A DNA stretch of 64,000 nt from Manis javanica (Eukaryota > Chordata > Mammalia > Pholidota > Manidae), in assembly GCF_040802235.1 (NCBI RefSeq), contig NC_133167.1:98814001-98878000 (forward strand), in the 5' to 3' direction. Positions 11,301 through 23,030 of the stretch are shown one piece after another. Position 1 is the first letter of the stretch. Each line of letters opens with the position of its first letter. The notes beneath the pieces were generated by a model that worked only from the letters and a program-made list of their open reading frames with translations, was not told the origin of the DNA and made no database searches. Made by a program: the position numbers and the translations under genes.

Positions 11301-12650
11301 TGTCTTTCTCAGTCTTACGGGGTCTCATAAAATTCAGTTATGTTTAAAATAACTGATTATTCTCTCACTAATTTTGAAAACCTTTCATAGGTGTGCCTGT
11401 AATCTCTAAAAAGGAAGAAAAAACATGCACCTATTACAGGATCAAATATGGAGTTCAGAAAATAGCGCAAAGTGCCCTTTACCTCGTTTCCTCAAGTTCT
11501 CCATCATTCTGCACTGGCCGCACATTCGTCTCCATACTTCGCAGCTGTGCAGTCTCTTTGCCCCTTGCTCCCACCACAGGGTTTCATCTCCTCTCTTTTC
11601 TTCCACCGCAGAAGGCCTGTTGTTCGGTCTCCTCTGGGCATTCCTCTGTATGGCCCAGAAGAACGTGGTTTCAGACCTCATGTCATGAGCATGCGACAAC
11701 CATCTGCTGTTCCTTTGAGAACCCACAGGAACACGGCTACCAAGCCAAGAGACTCCCCCTTGCTAATACTGACCATAACTTGCACAATCTAGAGCATTAT
11801 TGCTCTAGCTCTTTCCTCACCTTTTCAAACACCTTATTTATTACCTTAGCTCTATGACTGATACGCTTTGCTGCAGCTGTATACATAATTAACCACTTCA
11901 TAAATTGGAGAAGTAAGAACAATTAAAACTGAACAAGGCCATAGAACAAGGAAGGAAGGGGAAAAAAACATATTTAGTTTACTTACCTTCTTGGCCTATA
12001 GCTGTATATTTCTGTACACATGATAACATGAATTCTTTTTTTCTCTTGATAGCACTGGTTGCTTCAATAAAATCTCAGCTAAGGGAGTTGAGGAAAGGGG
12101 ACTAAGATTGTTAGAAAAGGGTATTGGTATTTATTGATAATACTTAAATCAGAGGTGTATATCAAAATGATATTCTAGGACTAATTTTTATATTTGAGTA
12201 GAACAAAAATAGCTTATTTGCAACCCGGTATAATATATTCCAGCTCTTGTCCAGGATTCCTCGCATCTGCCCTTACTGTTTAGAATTAGTTTTTTAGTCA
12301 CTGCATAAATCAACACTCTAAAATTGTTGATAAGGAATATAAGAAAACACATGCTTGTTTTTTAAGTGCCCAAAGGCCTTGGGGATTCTTAGCAAAATTA
12401 GAAGGAAAGCTGTAATAAACAACAGCAATATGGACATTTCATATATTTGGAGGTTCACCTGTTTAAATGTTTTCAAAGCCATTAAATGCATCTGTTAACC
12501 TTTTTTTTCCTATAATAAACAAATTATATGAAAAAATAAGTATATGTAAATATTTAAAGCCATTTTAGATGGGCTTTCCGATAGAAAATTACCAGGATTC
12601 AAAAGATATCTAAGATTCAATAGCTAGTCCCTGTTTGGGAGCTCTTCTAA
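11300..12650. other. Unannotated sequence with overlapping chance frames
   Basis: The plus-strand frame 11393-11857 (154 codons) is the longest here, but frames on the other phases overlap it and it has no recognisable domain. The pyrimidine-rich stretch 11480-11860 is weakly reminiscent of L2 sense sequence; I do not call it. Confidence 0.35.
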
Positions 12651-12654
12651 GTGG

Positions 12655-12790
12655 GCTTAGCTATGCAATCTTGGGTCTCTCTCTGTGTGCTTCATTTTCA
12701 TCATCTGTAAGGTAGAATTTTATTATTTATCTCTAACAAGTTTTATGATGGATTTCTGAGCTCATGTAAAGTACAGGTAAGGCGTATAGT
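12655..12790 (+). repeat. MIR SINE fragment
   Basis: Sense-oriented MIR core features are visible: a 'caatcttgggtctctctctg' type segment, then 'tcattttcatcatctgtaa' and an 'aacaagttttatgatgg' region. These correspond to the CORE segment of MIR. Edges are approximate. Confidence 0.55.
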
Positions 12791-12799
12791 CATCCTTCC

Positions 12800-14330
12800 A
12801 TTAATAACAGGGATTATCATTTTAAAGGATACGTAGTTCTATATGCCTGCATCCACACGTATTTCTCCTTTCTGTGCCTTTGCTCTCGCGGAATCTCAAT
12901 GAGGCGCAATTTCTCTCAGTGGTGTGTTCAGAAGAGCACTAATCATCAGGTGTCCATCAGACACACGGTCCGGATGGGCTGCTAGTTCTGGCTCGGTGAC
13001 TACATCCTGCATCACCTTGAGCGAGCCGTACACCCCTTGCCCATGTCTCATACTTAAGTTAGGAGGTGGTAGGAAGTGGGCACGAAGGTGACTTGTAGTT
13101 CTAATATCCTGTGAATCTTTGAAGCCAAATCCTACATGTTGTTATTTTGTTTTATTTCTGTCTTTTTCTGCCTTCTACCCTTTGGGATATTTCATAATCA
13201 GGAACACACAAATTCTTTTGAGGTATAAAGTCAGACTCCTGAATGACTTAAATGCATTTTCAGCATAAATAATCATCACCCTGATGCTTGTGATTTTACT
13301 TAATCGAGGAGCTTCATATCACTGCGTAACCTACATGTGACTCTACGGTATGGGCAGCTTTCCTCCTTAACCTGTGACATCCCTGAGCAGTTCTCAGCAT
13401 TGCATGCTATCCTTGCCTCCAAAAGAAGAACTGACTTCAATAAGCACTAGTGAGAAATAGATATTTTATTGAATATCTCCTGACGAAACATGGATGAGGG
13501 AAGGCTACTTCACAAAGAGCACAGCAGTTCTGCTCCATTCAAAATTAACAGTATCCATTAGATATTATAGTCTAGGTCCTCTGATAAGTGGACACTGGCA
13601 CAGGATTACATATGCAAGGATTTTATTAGGAACAATTCCTGTGAGAGACAATGGACAATGGGAACTGAGCCAGGGCCAGCTGGAAGTCCCTTTGACTGCT
13701 CTCCAGTCTAAGGAATGTCCAGCAAGGTCACTGGGGAGTCCCTGAGCCAAAGCCGACCCTGAGGAACTCCTGTCTCTAGGAACAGGCTGCTTCCCTCTCC
13801 CCTTGGCTGGGAGCAGCCCTTGGGAGGTGTGGACCCGGTGCAAATCTGAGATGGATTTCAGAGCTCATCAACAAGGCCCTGGGTCAAAACCTTGCCTGGA
13901 GTTGGGGTCTGTGACTTGCAATGTCATGGCCACCACGGGTACCTCCTCCCAATCTCGCTGCTCCAGAATCTGCTGCGGAGTCTGACCCCCACCCCAGTGA
14001 ACCTCCCTTTGATCCTGTTTTTCAGAATTCCCTTGCTTAAGAATTCTCCACCCAAGAATTTTTCCCCATGTCTTCACTTTCCTTCTACAGGCTCATCCAA
14101 ATTTGCAATTTGTCTCCTCTACAGGCTTATAAAAATTTGCATCATCCATCATTATTTTCAGGTATATTAAGTTATGACTTTGTTTGTACTCAGGAAATGA
14201 AACATCTGTTAGTTAGCAGGAGGCCCCATCCCTAGAAAGCAATGAGTACGCTAGATAAGATCGCTCACAGGTAACATAGGACACAATGTTTCCTGCCACG
14301 TTGTAGCAAAGCTGTGCTGTCTTCAATCCG
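12800..14330. other. Unannotated sequence
   Basis: No gene or clear repeat family was recognised. A partial tandem similarity with a period of about 36 bp occurs at about 14085-14145, where a CTACAGGCT..AAATTTGCA block is repeated. Frames of 60-92 codons overlap on both strands between 13494 and 14170 without protein similarity. Confidence 0.35.
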
Positions 14331-14334
14331 TTGT

Positions 14335-14422
14335 GTTCATTTACTGTGCAGCACTCCCTCATCTGGCTTCTGTATCCACCAGTCTACTGAAACTGCTCTC
14401 ATAAAGTCAACAATGTCTTTTT
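14335..14422 (+). repeat. L2 LINE, left half (split by L1)
   Basis: Sense L2 sequence (segments 'tctggcttctg', 'ctactgaaactgctctca' and 'aagtcaacaatg') runs up to the L1 poly(A) boundary and resumes beyond the L1 at 20842 with 'attgccaaatctattga'. Removing the L1 and one copy of the 12-bp duplication restores a continuous L2 segment. This fixes the insertion as later than the L2 copy. Confidence 0.75.
14411..14422 (+). repeat. Target-site duplication of the full-length L1 (left copy)
   Basis: CAATGTCTTTTT here is repeated exactly at 20830-20841. In element orientation it reads AAAAAGACATTG and directly follows a TT in the flank, so the nick site is TT/AAAA, the L1 endonuclease preference. 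The T run continuing to 14425 is the element's poly(A) tail on the other strand, so the exact tail/duplication boundary is ambiguous by a few bases. Confidence 0.9.
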
Positions 14423-14425
14423 TTT

Positions 14426-14850
14426 CTCATTAATATGTTTTAATTTTAATTTTAATTTTTTATGAATTTTAATTAAGGTATCACTGATATACAGTCTTAT
14501 AAAGGTTTCACATGAACAACGATGTGGTTTCAACATTCAGTCATATTATCAAGTCCTCCCCCACACCCCATTGCTGTCACTGTCTATCAGCGTAATAAAT
14601 GCTGTAGAGCCATTACGTGTCTTCTCCATGCTATCCTACCTTTCCTGTGACCTCCCTAAATTGTGAGTGCTAATTATAGTGCCCCTTAATCCCCTTCTCC
14701 CTCCCTCCATACCCACCCTCCACACCCCCTACCCTGCAGTAACCTCTAGTCCCTTCTTGAGTCTGTGAGTCTGGTACTGTTTTTTTCCCTCAGTTTTGCT
14801 TTGTTGTTATACTCCACAAATGAGGGAAATCATTAAGTACTTGTCTTTCT
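14426..14850 (-). other. L1 3'UTR with G-rich tract
   Basis: The region between the ORF2 stop codon and the A-rich tail holds the polypurine, G-rich tract typical of L1 3'UTRs. It is seen on the plus strand as C runs at 14699-14734, with at least four runs of three or more C. On the element's sense strand it is a potential G-quadruplex. The two plus-strand L1 copies at 54321-54359 and 60852-60874 have equivalent tracts. Confidence 0.8.
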
Positions 14851-17800
14851 CTACCTGGTTATTTCACTGAGCATAATACCCCCTAGCTCCATCCATGTTG
14901 TTACAAATGGCGGGATTTCTCTTCTTCTTATGGCTGAATAGTATTCCATTGTGTATATGTACCACCTGTTCTTTATCCATTCATCTACTGATGGACACTT
15001 AGGTTGCTTCTATATCTTGGCTATTGTAAATAGCACTGTGATAAACATAGGGGTGCATATGTCTTTTTGAAACAGGCATCTTGTTTTCCTTGGGTAAATC
15101 CCTAGGAGTGGAATTCCTGGGTCAAATGCTATTTCTATTTTCGGTTTTTAAGGAACTTCCATATTGCTTTTGACAGCAGTTGAACTAATTTACATTCCCA
15201 CCAGCAGTGTAGGAGGGTTCCCCTTTCTCCACATCCTCACCAGCATATGTTGTTCCTTTTCTTTTCAATGTTGGCCATCCTAATTGGTGTGAGGTGATAT
15301 CTCATTGTAGTTTTAATTTGCATTTCCCTGATAATTAGTTATGTAGAGCATCTTTTCATGTGCCTGTTGGCCATTCGAATTTCTTAGGAGAACAGACTGT
15401 TCAGATCCTTTGCCCATTTTTTAATCAAGATATTTGGTTTTTTTAGGTGTTGAGGTGTATGAGTTCCTCATATATTTTGGATGTTAACCTCTTATCAGAA
15501 AAGTTATTTATGAATATATTCTCCCATACTGCAGGATGCCTTTTTATCTGCTTATGGTGTCCTTTGCCGTACAGAAGCTTTTTAGTTTGATGTAGTCCCA
15601 TCTGTTCATTTTTGCTTTTGTTTCCCTTGCCCAAGGAAATGCATTCAGGAAAAAGTTGCTCATATTATATTCAAGAGATTTTTGTGTATGTTTTCTTCCA
15701 TGAGTTTTATGGTTTCATGACTTCCATTCAGGTCTTTGATCCATTTCAATTTTACTTTTATAAATTGATAATTTTTTATTAGATTATCAATTTTATTAGA
15801 TTATCAATAATTTTATTAAATTATTATTAGATAATAATCCAGTTTCATTCTCTTACATGTAGCTATCCAGTTTTGCCAACACCACGTGTTGAAGGGGCTA
15901 TTTTTTTCCCCTATATATATCCATGGCTCCTTTATCATATATTAATTGGACATATGTGTGTGGGTTTATATATGGGCTCTCTATTCTGTTGCATTGTTCT
16001 ATGGGTCTGTTCTTGTGCCAGTACCAAATTGCTTTGATTACTGTGGTTTTGTAGTAGAGCTTGAAGTTGGGGAGCATAATCCTCCCAGCTTTATTCTTCC
16101 TTTTCTGGATTGTTTTGACTATTCCAGGTCTTAAATGGTTCCATATGAATTTTAGAACAATTTGTTCTAGTTTGTTGAATGCTACTGGTATTTTGATAGG
16201 GATTGCATTAAATCTGTAGATTGCTTTAGGCAGGATGGCATTTTTGATAATATTAATTCTTCCTATCCATGCGCACAGAATGTATTTCCATTTATTGATG
16301 TCTTCTTTAATTTCTCTCGTGAGTGTCTTGTAGTTTTCAGGGGATAGGTCTTTCACCTCCTTGGTTTGGTTTATTCCTAGGTATTTTATTCTTTTTGAAG
16401 CAATTATGAATGGAACTGTTTTCCTGATTTCTCTTTCTGCTTGTTCATGATGCAATATAGGAATTATATAGGAGTTAGTATATAGGAATGCATCAGATTT
16501 CTCTGTATTAATTTTGTATCCTGCAACTTTCTGAATTCAGTTATTAGTTATTAACAGTTAATAGTCTGGGGATAGATTCTTTAGGGTTTTTTATGTACAA
16601 TATCATGTCATCTGCAAACAGTGACCATTTAACTTCTTTTTTACCAATCTGCATGCCTTTTCTTTCTTTTTGTTGTCTGATGGCCATGGCTAGGACCTCC
16701 AGTATGATGTTGAATAAAAGTGGGGAGAGTGGGCATCCTTGTCTTGTTCCCAATCTTATAGGAAACGCTTTCAGCTTTTCACTGTTAAGTATGATATTGG
16801 CTGTGGGTTTGTTACATATGGCCTTTATTATGTTGAGGTCCTTGCCCTCTATATCCATTTTGTTGAGAGTTTTTATCATGAATGGATGTTGAATTTTGTC
16901 AAATGCTTTTTCAGCATCTATGGAGATGATCATGTGATGTTTGTCCTTTTTTTATTAATGTAGTGGATGATATTGATGAATTTTCTAATATTTTACCATC
17001 TTTGCATCCCTGGAATAAATCCCAGGTGGTCAGGATGAATGATCTTTTTGATATATTTTTGAGTTCAGTTTTACTAGTATCTTTTTGAGTTTTTTTGCAT
17101 GTATGTTCATCAGGGATATTGGTCTGTAATTTTATTTTTTTGTGGTATCTTTGCCTGGTTTTGGTATTAGAGTGATGCTAGCTTCATAGAAAGAGTTTGG
17201 AAGTATTCTCTCCTCTTCTACTTTTTAGAAAACTTTAAGGATGATGGGTATTAGGTCATCCTTAAATGTTTGATAAAATTCAGAGATGAAGCAAGACATC
17301 ATCTGGTTCAGGGGTTTTGTTCGTGGGTAGTTTTTTTGATTACCAATTAAATATCATTGCTGGTGATTGGTCTGTTTAGATTTTCTGTTTCTTCCTGGGT
17401 CAGTATTGGAGGGTTGTATTTTTCTAGAAAGTTGTCCATTTCTTCTAGGTTATACAATTTGTTAGCATATAACTTTTCATAGTATTCTGTAATAATTCTT
17501 TGTATTTCCGTGGCATCTGTAGTGATATTTTCTTTCTTATTTCTGATTCTGTTTGTGTGTGTAGACTCTTTTTTTCTTGATAAGTATGGCTAGGGGGTTA
17601 TCTATTTTGTTTATTTCCTCAAAAAAAAAGTTCCTGGTTTCATTGATTCTTTCTATTGATTTATTCTTCTCAATTTTATTTACTCCTGCTCTGATCTTTA
17701 TTATGTCCCTCCTTCTACTGACTCTGGGCTTCATTTGTTCTTCTTTTTCTCATTAATTGTGAGTTTAGACTGTTCTTTGGGGGTTGTTCTTTTTTCTTAA

Positions 17801-18691
17801 GGTAAGCCTGTATTGCTAAACACTTTCCACTTAGAACTGCCTTCTCTTCATCCCACAGATTTTATTTTAGGGTGTTGAAGTGTTGTTTTCATTTGTGTCC
17901 ATATATTGCTTGATCTCGGTTTTTAATTGGTTATTTATCCATTGATTATTTAGGAGCATGTTGTTAAGACTCCATGTGTTTGTGGGCTTTTTTGTTTTCT
18001 TTGCATAAATTATTTCTAGTTTCATACCTTTGTGGTCCGAGAAGCTGGTTGGCACAATTTCAATCTTTTTGAATTTACTGAGACTCTTTTTGTTGTCTAC
18101 TCTATGATCTATTTTGGAAAATGTTCCATGTACACTTGAGATGAATGTGCATCCTGCAGCTTATGGTTAGAGTGTTCTGTAGACGTCTGCTAGGTCCATC
18201 TGTTCTAATGTGTTGTTCAGTGCCTTTGTCTCCTTACTTATTTTCTGTCCTGTTGGTCTGTCTTTTGGAGTAAGAGGTGTGTTGAAGTCTCCTAAGATGA
18301 ATGCATTGCATTCTATTTTCCCCTTTAATTCTGTTAGTATTTGTTTCACATATGCAGGTGCTCCTGTGTTGGGTGCATAGATATTTATAATGGTTATATT
18401 CTCTTGTTGGACTGACCCCTTTATCATTACATAATGTCCTTCTTTATCTCTTGCTACTTTGTTATGAAATCTATTTTATCTGATACAAGTACTGCAATTC
18501 CTGCACTTTTCTCCCTATTAGTTGCATGAAATATATTTTTCCATACCTTCACTTTAGTCTGTGTATGTATTTTGGTTTATGTGAGTCTTTTGTAGGCAGC
18601 ATATAGAAGGGTCTTGTTTTTTTATCCATTCAATGACTCTATGACTTTTGATTGGTGCATTCAGTCCATTTACATTTAGGGTTATTATCAT
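14851..18691 (-). pseudogene. L1 ORF2 (endonuclease-reverse transcriptase), broken
   Basis: ORF2 encodes the protein that nicks target DNA and copies L1 RNA at the nick. Starting from the ATG at 18691, the N-terminus shows the endonuclease motif TLNVNGLNAPIK. NIYAPN and GDFNT follow near 18290-18380 and an SDH motif near 18040. The reverse-transcriptase block shows [24 protein letters not shown] and the catalytic FADD (16607-16618). The C-terminus shows TMEYYSAI and a TAG stop at 14851-14853. The span of 3841 nt equals about 1280 codons, the usual ORF2 length. Most of it stays in one frame from 18691 to 16544, but several stop codons and at least two frame changes (around 16500 and 15800) break it. 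An AT-rich expansion at 15755-15840 sits in one of the damaged parts. Confidence 0.9.
15755..15840. repeat. AT-rich tandem expansion inside L1 ORF2
   Basis: Copies of an ATTTTATTAGATTATCA-like unit are repeated about three times with small differences, interrupting the ORF2 sequence between segments that normally lie close together in L1. It looks like a local replication-slippage expansion after insertion. Confidence 0.6.
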
Positions 18692-19000
18692 ATGCACTTA
18701 TTGCCATTGCAGGCTTTAGATTCATGGTTACCAAATGTTCAAGGGCAGCTTCCTTACTACCTAATGAGTCTGTGTTAATTTACTTATTACACTATTTCAA
18801 ACACAATCTGTAGGTTCTTTTCCTTCCCCCTTATTTCCTTTCTCCTCCACTCTTTGTATATTAGATGTCACATTCTGTACTCTTTGTGCAACCCTTGACT
18901 AACTTTGTAAGTTGTTGGTTTAGTTTTGCATTTGCTTAGTAATTAATTGGTCTACTTCCTTTACTGTGGCTTTACTTTCTCTGGTGAAAGCTATTTAGCC

Positions 19001-19862
19001 TTAGAAACACTTCCATCTAGAGCACTCTCTTTAAAATACAATGTAGAGATGCTTTATGGGAGGTAAATTCCTCAACTTTTGCTAATCTGGAAATTGTTTA
19101 ATCCCTGCTTCAAATTTAAATGATAATCTTGCTAGGTAGATCGTTGCATTAAACATATCGTGCAGCTCCCTTCTGGCCTTAAGGTTTCTACTGAGAAGTC
19201 TGCTAATAGCCTGGTGGGGTTATGTTACCTTTATAAGTGATCTTTTTCCTCTCTCTGACTGCTTTGATAACTCTCTCCTTGTTCTTGATCTTTGCCACTT
19301 TAATTATTATATGTCTTGGTGTTGTCTTGCTAGGGTTCCTTTTGTTGGGATATCTCTGCACTTGTATTACCTGAGTGTATTTCCTCCCTGGATTGGGGAA
19401 TTTTTCAGGAATTATTTCCTCAAACTGACTTTCTATCCCCTTTTCTCTCTCTTCTTCTTCTGCTACCTCTGTAATGTGAATATTGTTTCATTTGGATTGA
19501 TCTCACAGTTCTCTTAATTCTTTAATTCCTAGAGATGCTTTTTTGTCTCTGTGCCTCACCTTCTTTCTTTTCCTGTTCCTGAATTTCCATTTCATTTTCC
19601 ATCTCCTCTACCTCATCTAATCTACTTTTACATCCCTCTATTTTACATTTCATTTCTGATACTGTATTTTTCAAAGCTTCTATCTCTTTCTTGAAGTCCT
19701 CCCTGAGATCTTGAATATTTTTCTGTAGCTCCATGAGCATGTTTATGCTTTTTATCTTGAAATCTCTATCAAGAAGTTTGGTGATTTCAGTTTCACTCAG
19801 CCCTCTTTCTGGAATTTTTTCCTGAAGTTTTGTTTGGACAAAATTCTTTTGCAGTTTCATTT
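19001..19862 (-). pseudogene. L1 ORF1 (RNA-binding chaperone), broken
   Basis: ORF1 encodes the trimeric RNA-binding protein that packages L1 RNA. The start is taken at the ATG at 19862 (MKLQKNFVQTKLQEK), because the longer frame upstream runs through 5'UTR sequence. From there to 19522 the frame is open and rich in Glu, Lys and Leu, forming the coiled-coil region (MELQKNIQDLREDFKKEIEA). Near 19535 the frame changes. The conserved body continues in another phase with recognisable ELRELC, PRHIIIKVAKIKNKERVIKAVRE and ITYKG motifs, then ARLSFKFEAGIKQFPD, before a stop at 19001-19003. The span is about 287 codons, slightly short of the 300-340 typical of mammalian ORF1. Internal stop codons rule out a functional product. 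Confidence 0.85.
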
Positions 19863-20829
19863 TTTTACTGATTCCAATGGAATAACAGATTTGTGTATGT
19901 GGCACCCTCTGGTGTCCAGGAGCTCTACTCTGTGGAGCTGCTGAGCACCTGTAGCAATGGCAGGGGTTGCAGGTGAGCAGCACAGGTGCCTGTGGGAAGA
20001 AAGAGCTCCTTCCTGCCTTCCTGGCTGCAGCGTCTGTCTCCACTGCCAGGTCCATTGGGCTGAATGCACAGGGAGGAGCCTCTGTGTTACTCCCCTGTAG
20101 CTGCCATAGGTGGGACCACCCTTTTGCTGATCTGGCACAATGGCAGAAATATCAGGTGTGTAGGACTGGTGTCTTCCGGGAGGAAGGAGCAGCAGGCTGC
20201 ACACGGCAGTGGGAAGACTTGGGGCTGCATTGCCAGCCAGGAGAATGGAGCATCTGAAGCACCTGTGAATTCCTAACCTACTGGGCTGATTATGCTGGGG
20301 CGATTTTGTCCACCTGCCCTTTCTCCTGAACAGCGAGCTCTGTGCAGTCTTTGCACCGTTAGCACCCATCTCACTGCTGCCTTTCTTTTGTCCCAATGGG
20401 GCCAGTGTGCATTCCCGTTCTCTGCAAGTAGCTGGAATCTCAGTCTTTCCCAGTATTTCACCAGTCTTTGCTTTCCAATCCCACTAATCTCCAGAATACC
20501 ATGTAATGTGAGTTTGTGCTCCTGGAGAAGATCTCCATGGGTGGGTATTCAGCAGTCCTGAGCTTATACTTCTTCCCTGCTCCATTTCTCTTCCTCCCAC
20601 CTTTGTGCTGGGGTGAGGGGAGGGCTTGGATCCTGCTAGATCACAGCTTTGCTACTTTACCCTTTTCTGTTAGGTCTTCTCTTTTCCCCAGATGTAGGCA
20701 GTCTGCTCTGCAGTCCTCTGGTCACTCTTTCAGGAAGAGTTGTGTTTGCTGTACTTTTTTCTTCTATGTAGTTTTTGAAAGAGGTTTCTGCCTCACTTCG
20801 CATGCCACCATCTTTCTCTGACTGCTTAG
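19863..20829 (-). promoter_or_regulatory. L1 5'UTR / internal promoter region
   Basis: About 970 bp between the 5' terminus and ORF1, more GC-rich than the rest of the element, as expected of an L1 internal promoter. Just inside the 5' end the sense strand reads AAGATGGTGG (plus strand 20805-20814), resembling the YY1 site that positions transcription start in human L1. Open frames here (for example 19857-20396 minus) are not known proteins. Confidence 0.7.
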
Positions 20830-20841
20830 CAATGTCTTTTT
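20830..20841 (+). repeat. Target-site duplication of the full-length L1 (right copy)
   Basis: Exact second copy of CAATGTCTTTTT (see 14411-14422), placed directly against the L1 5' end. The next plus-strand bases are AATT, giving the endonuclease site TT/AAAA in element orientation. Confidence 0.9.
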
Positions 20842-21110
20842 AATTGCCAAATCTATTGAACATTTCTCAGTCATTATTCTTGATTTTTATATCCATTTGA
20901 CATTATTGATCATTCATTTCTCCAAATTCTATTTTTCCTGGACAACTGTGGTGCAATATTATGCACATTCTCCTTGCATCTTTGTGGCCATTTCTTTCAT
21001 CTTCTTCCTCATGGTTTTTGTTCCTCCCCATTCCTTAAATATTGGTGCTTCCCAGGTATTGTGCTCCTTTCTCCCTACATAACTTTCTAGGGAAACTTTA
21101 TTTTCTGCTG
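20842..21110 (+). repeat. L2 LINE, right half (split by L1)
   Basis: Continues the L2 sense sequence interrupted at 14422. Segments such as 'ttgccaaatctattga', 'tcagtcattattcttgat', 'tgacattattgatcattcat' and 'attggtgcttcccaggt' follow the order of the L2 consensus, the last corresponding to the 'ggtgttccccagggct' part. The right edge is approximate. Confidence 0.75.
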
Positions 21111-21159
21111 TGTAATAATTTTTATTTATTCATGTGATGTTGCATTTATCAAACTCCTA

Positions 21160-21660
21160 GTACAACACCAATTACTCTATCATGTCCTAAGGATAAAATG
21201 ATGGGGAAAAAATCTCTGGCTCTAAGGAATGTATTATACAATGGGGGAGTGCTTGTGGTTTAGGGCACACATAGAAGGGCATCTAACTCAAAGTTAGGAA
21301 ATTAGAGAGGCTTCTTATAGGAAAATGATAACTAGTGTGCTGAAAACAATAAGAGGGGCAGCAGAAAATGAAGAAAGCACCACATGTGAGGGCTATAATT
21401 AGCTCAGTCTGTCTGCAATATTGAATGGAAGGGGAAAGGGAGAGTTTAGGTCAGGAAGGTGTTGCAAAATAAAGCCACACAGATGAAGGGACGTATACGC
21501 TATTTTGTGCTCTTTGAGTCTTTACTGAGAGCAGTGAAAACCCACTGATGAGTTTCAAATAATAACATGACTTAATTTCTTTAAAAGTTTTGGAAGGTCA
21601 CTACACAAAGGATGGATTGGAAACAGGATAGCCTTGAAGTAAGAACAACATCTAGGAGGC
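21160..21660 (-). repeat. L2 LINE fragment, antisense
   Basis: Features of reverse-complement L2 are present in order: a segment like 'ggataaaatgatggggaa' followed by 'tctaaggaatgtattata' and 'atgggggag', then 'aacatgactt' and 'aaggatggattgg'. It is diverged. A different L2 copy in sense orientation follows at 21900. Confidence 0.5.
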
Positions 21661-21899
21661 ATTTCAGCTCAGTTCAGTAAAATATCATTTAAGCCTATGA
21701 TGCATCAAGCACTTTAAAATGTTAAGTGGCAAAGAAATGCTGAGAGTTATGTGTATTACATAGTCCCATGAATCAAAGCCTAAAATCAAAGCCAGGCAAG
21801 AAAGAACATTAAAGTGCCTATGTGTACACTTAGTTTATATATCCATAGTTTATATGATTACGTAGTTTGTATAACCCAGTTACCAAACCCAGAAATCCT

Positions 21900-22235
21900 T
21901 CACTCTTCCATTTTCCTCTTCCCTCTTATGCAGTTGTTCTGTCAGGTCTAACTCCCGGTGCACCTCGTTGAGAGTTATTGCCTCCACCTCCACTGTCTCC
22001 ATCCCCATGCACACCACCATCATCTCCTGTCCAGCCTCTGGCAATAGCTTCCTAAATTGGTCCCATGTTTCCACTCCTCCCCACTCTGACTTATTCTCCA
22101 AATACCAGACAGAATAATCTTTAAGGATTGTGAGTCAGATTATGCCATTCTACACCTAAATTCCTCCACTGACTTCTCATTATATTGAAAGTAAAACAAA
22201 TCTCTCCCAGGCCCTGGAGAGAATGTAACACAGGG
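21900..22235 (+). repeat. L2 LINE fragment
   Basis: Clear sense L2 segments are present: 'caccatcatctcctg', 'gcctctggcaatagcttcct', 'aaattggtccc', then 'gtgagtcagattatgcca' and 'ctccactgacttctcatta'. The adjacent minus-strand frame of 73 codons is a shadow of this repeat. Confidence 0.7.
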
Positions 22236-22239
22236 TGCC

Positions 22240-23030
22240 TGTCAAACTTATGGCTTGTGTTTATAAATATGAGACTGAACAAGCTAAACAGAAAAAAAGG
22301 ATGAATTCTAATTTTGAAATTAACATGGGCCTGCAGGTTGATGCCTTATAATTTTCTTTTAATGAAGTGCTTAAAATCACATTTAAATTACAGTTGTTTT
22401 AAATATAATATTTCTTTTGATGATACTAAAATATCTAAAACTATATCAAATTTAATTCTAAAAACCATATATGATAATCATTTAATTTTTTTGAAGCCAC
22501 ATTTTCTTCAGTTTCAGGCATCATGCAGTACTGGTACTGGGAATTTTTCTATTAAGATATCCAACATTAGAGAAGAACCCATGTTCCACTTTGTAGTAAG
22601 TATGCAATGGAAATATAAAGAAGCACCTCACATAGTACATGCAGTGTGTTTCCTTGATTGACTGAGAAGAAAAATATACAAGTATTGATCGATTAGTGGT
22701 GCATATAATTATGTCAGTGAATTAATAGAAAACCAAGGGACTGTAAGAAGCATTGGCAAAAGGAGACACAAGTGGGAGAAAGGGAAAAAAAGGTAAAATG
22801 GGAAAAAGCTGAGGGTGACAGACAGCAGAGAGGATTAATGTAAAATGTCACAAACTAATAGCAAGGCTCAGTGAGAATGCTGAGCATCATAGACTTTGAA
22901 AGCAGAGAAAGATCCTATTCTGAAAGAACACAAATTGGGTGCCTCTGAGATTGTATATGTGTGTGTGTGTGATGGTAAATTGAGAGAATTCACAAAATAT
23001 TATTTTGGAATTGTCCCTAAGGGTATGTAT
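22240..23030. other. Unannotated AT-rich sequence
   Basis: No gene or repeat family was recognised. A plus-strand frame of 115 codons at 22314-22661 has no recognisable motif and lies in AT-rich DNA. A short (TG)n run occurs at about 22955-22970. Confidence 0.35.

Larger units (their letters stand above)
14423..20829 (-). mobile_element. Full-length LINE-1 retrotransposon (inactive)
   Basis: A complete L1 of about 6.4 kb lies on the minus strand: a 5'UTR (19863-20829), ORF1 (19001-19862), a spacer, ORF2 (14851-18691), a 3'UTR (14426-14850) and an A-rich tail seen as a T run on the plus strand. It is bounded by a 12-bp target-site duplication and sits inside an L2. Both frames carry stop codons and frameshifts, so it can no longer move, but large parts remain open. 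The intact termini, the duplication and the shared 3'UTR with the copies at 53400 and 60524 suggest a mid-aged, lineage-specific family. A (TTTTAAT)n-like run precedes the tail. Confidence 0.95.

Noticed and set aside
11053..11347. GC-rich overlapping frames as a coding exon
   Set aside because: Three phases and both strands are open at once, with Ala/Pro/Gly bias expected of GC-rich DNA.
16593..16963. Plus-strand frames of 74-99 codons over L1 ORF2
   Set aside because: Antisense shadows of the reverse-transcriptase domain.
19857..20396. 179-codon minus-strand frame and overlapping plus frames
   Set aside because: Falls in the L1 5'UTR; not a conserved protein.
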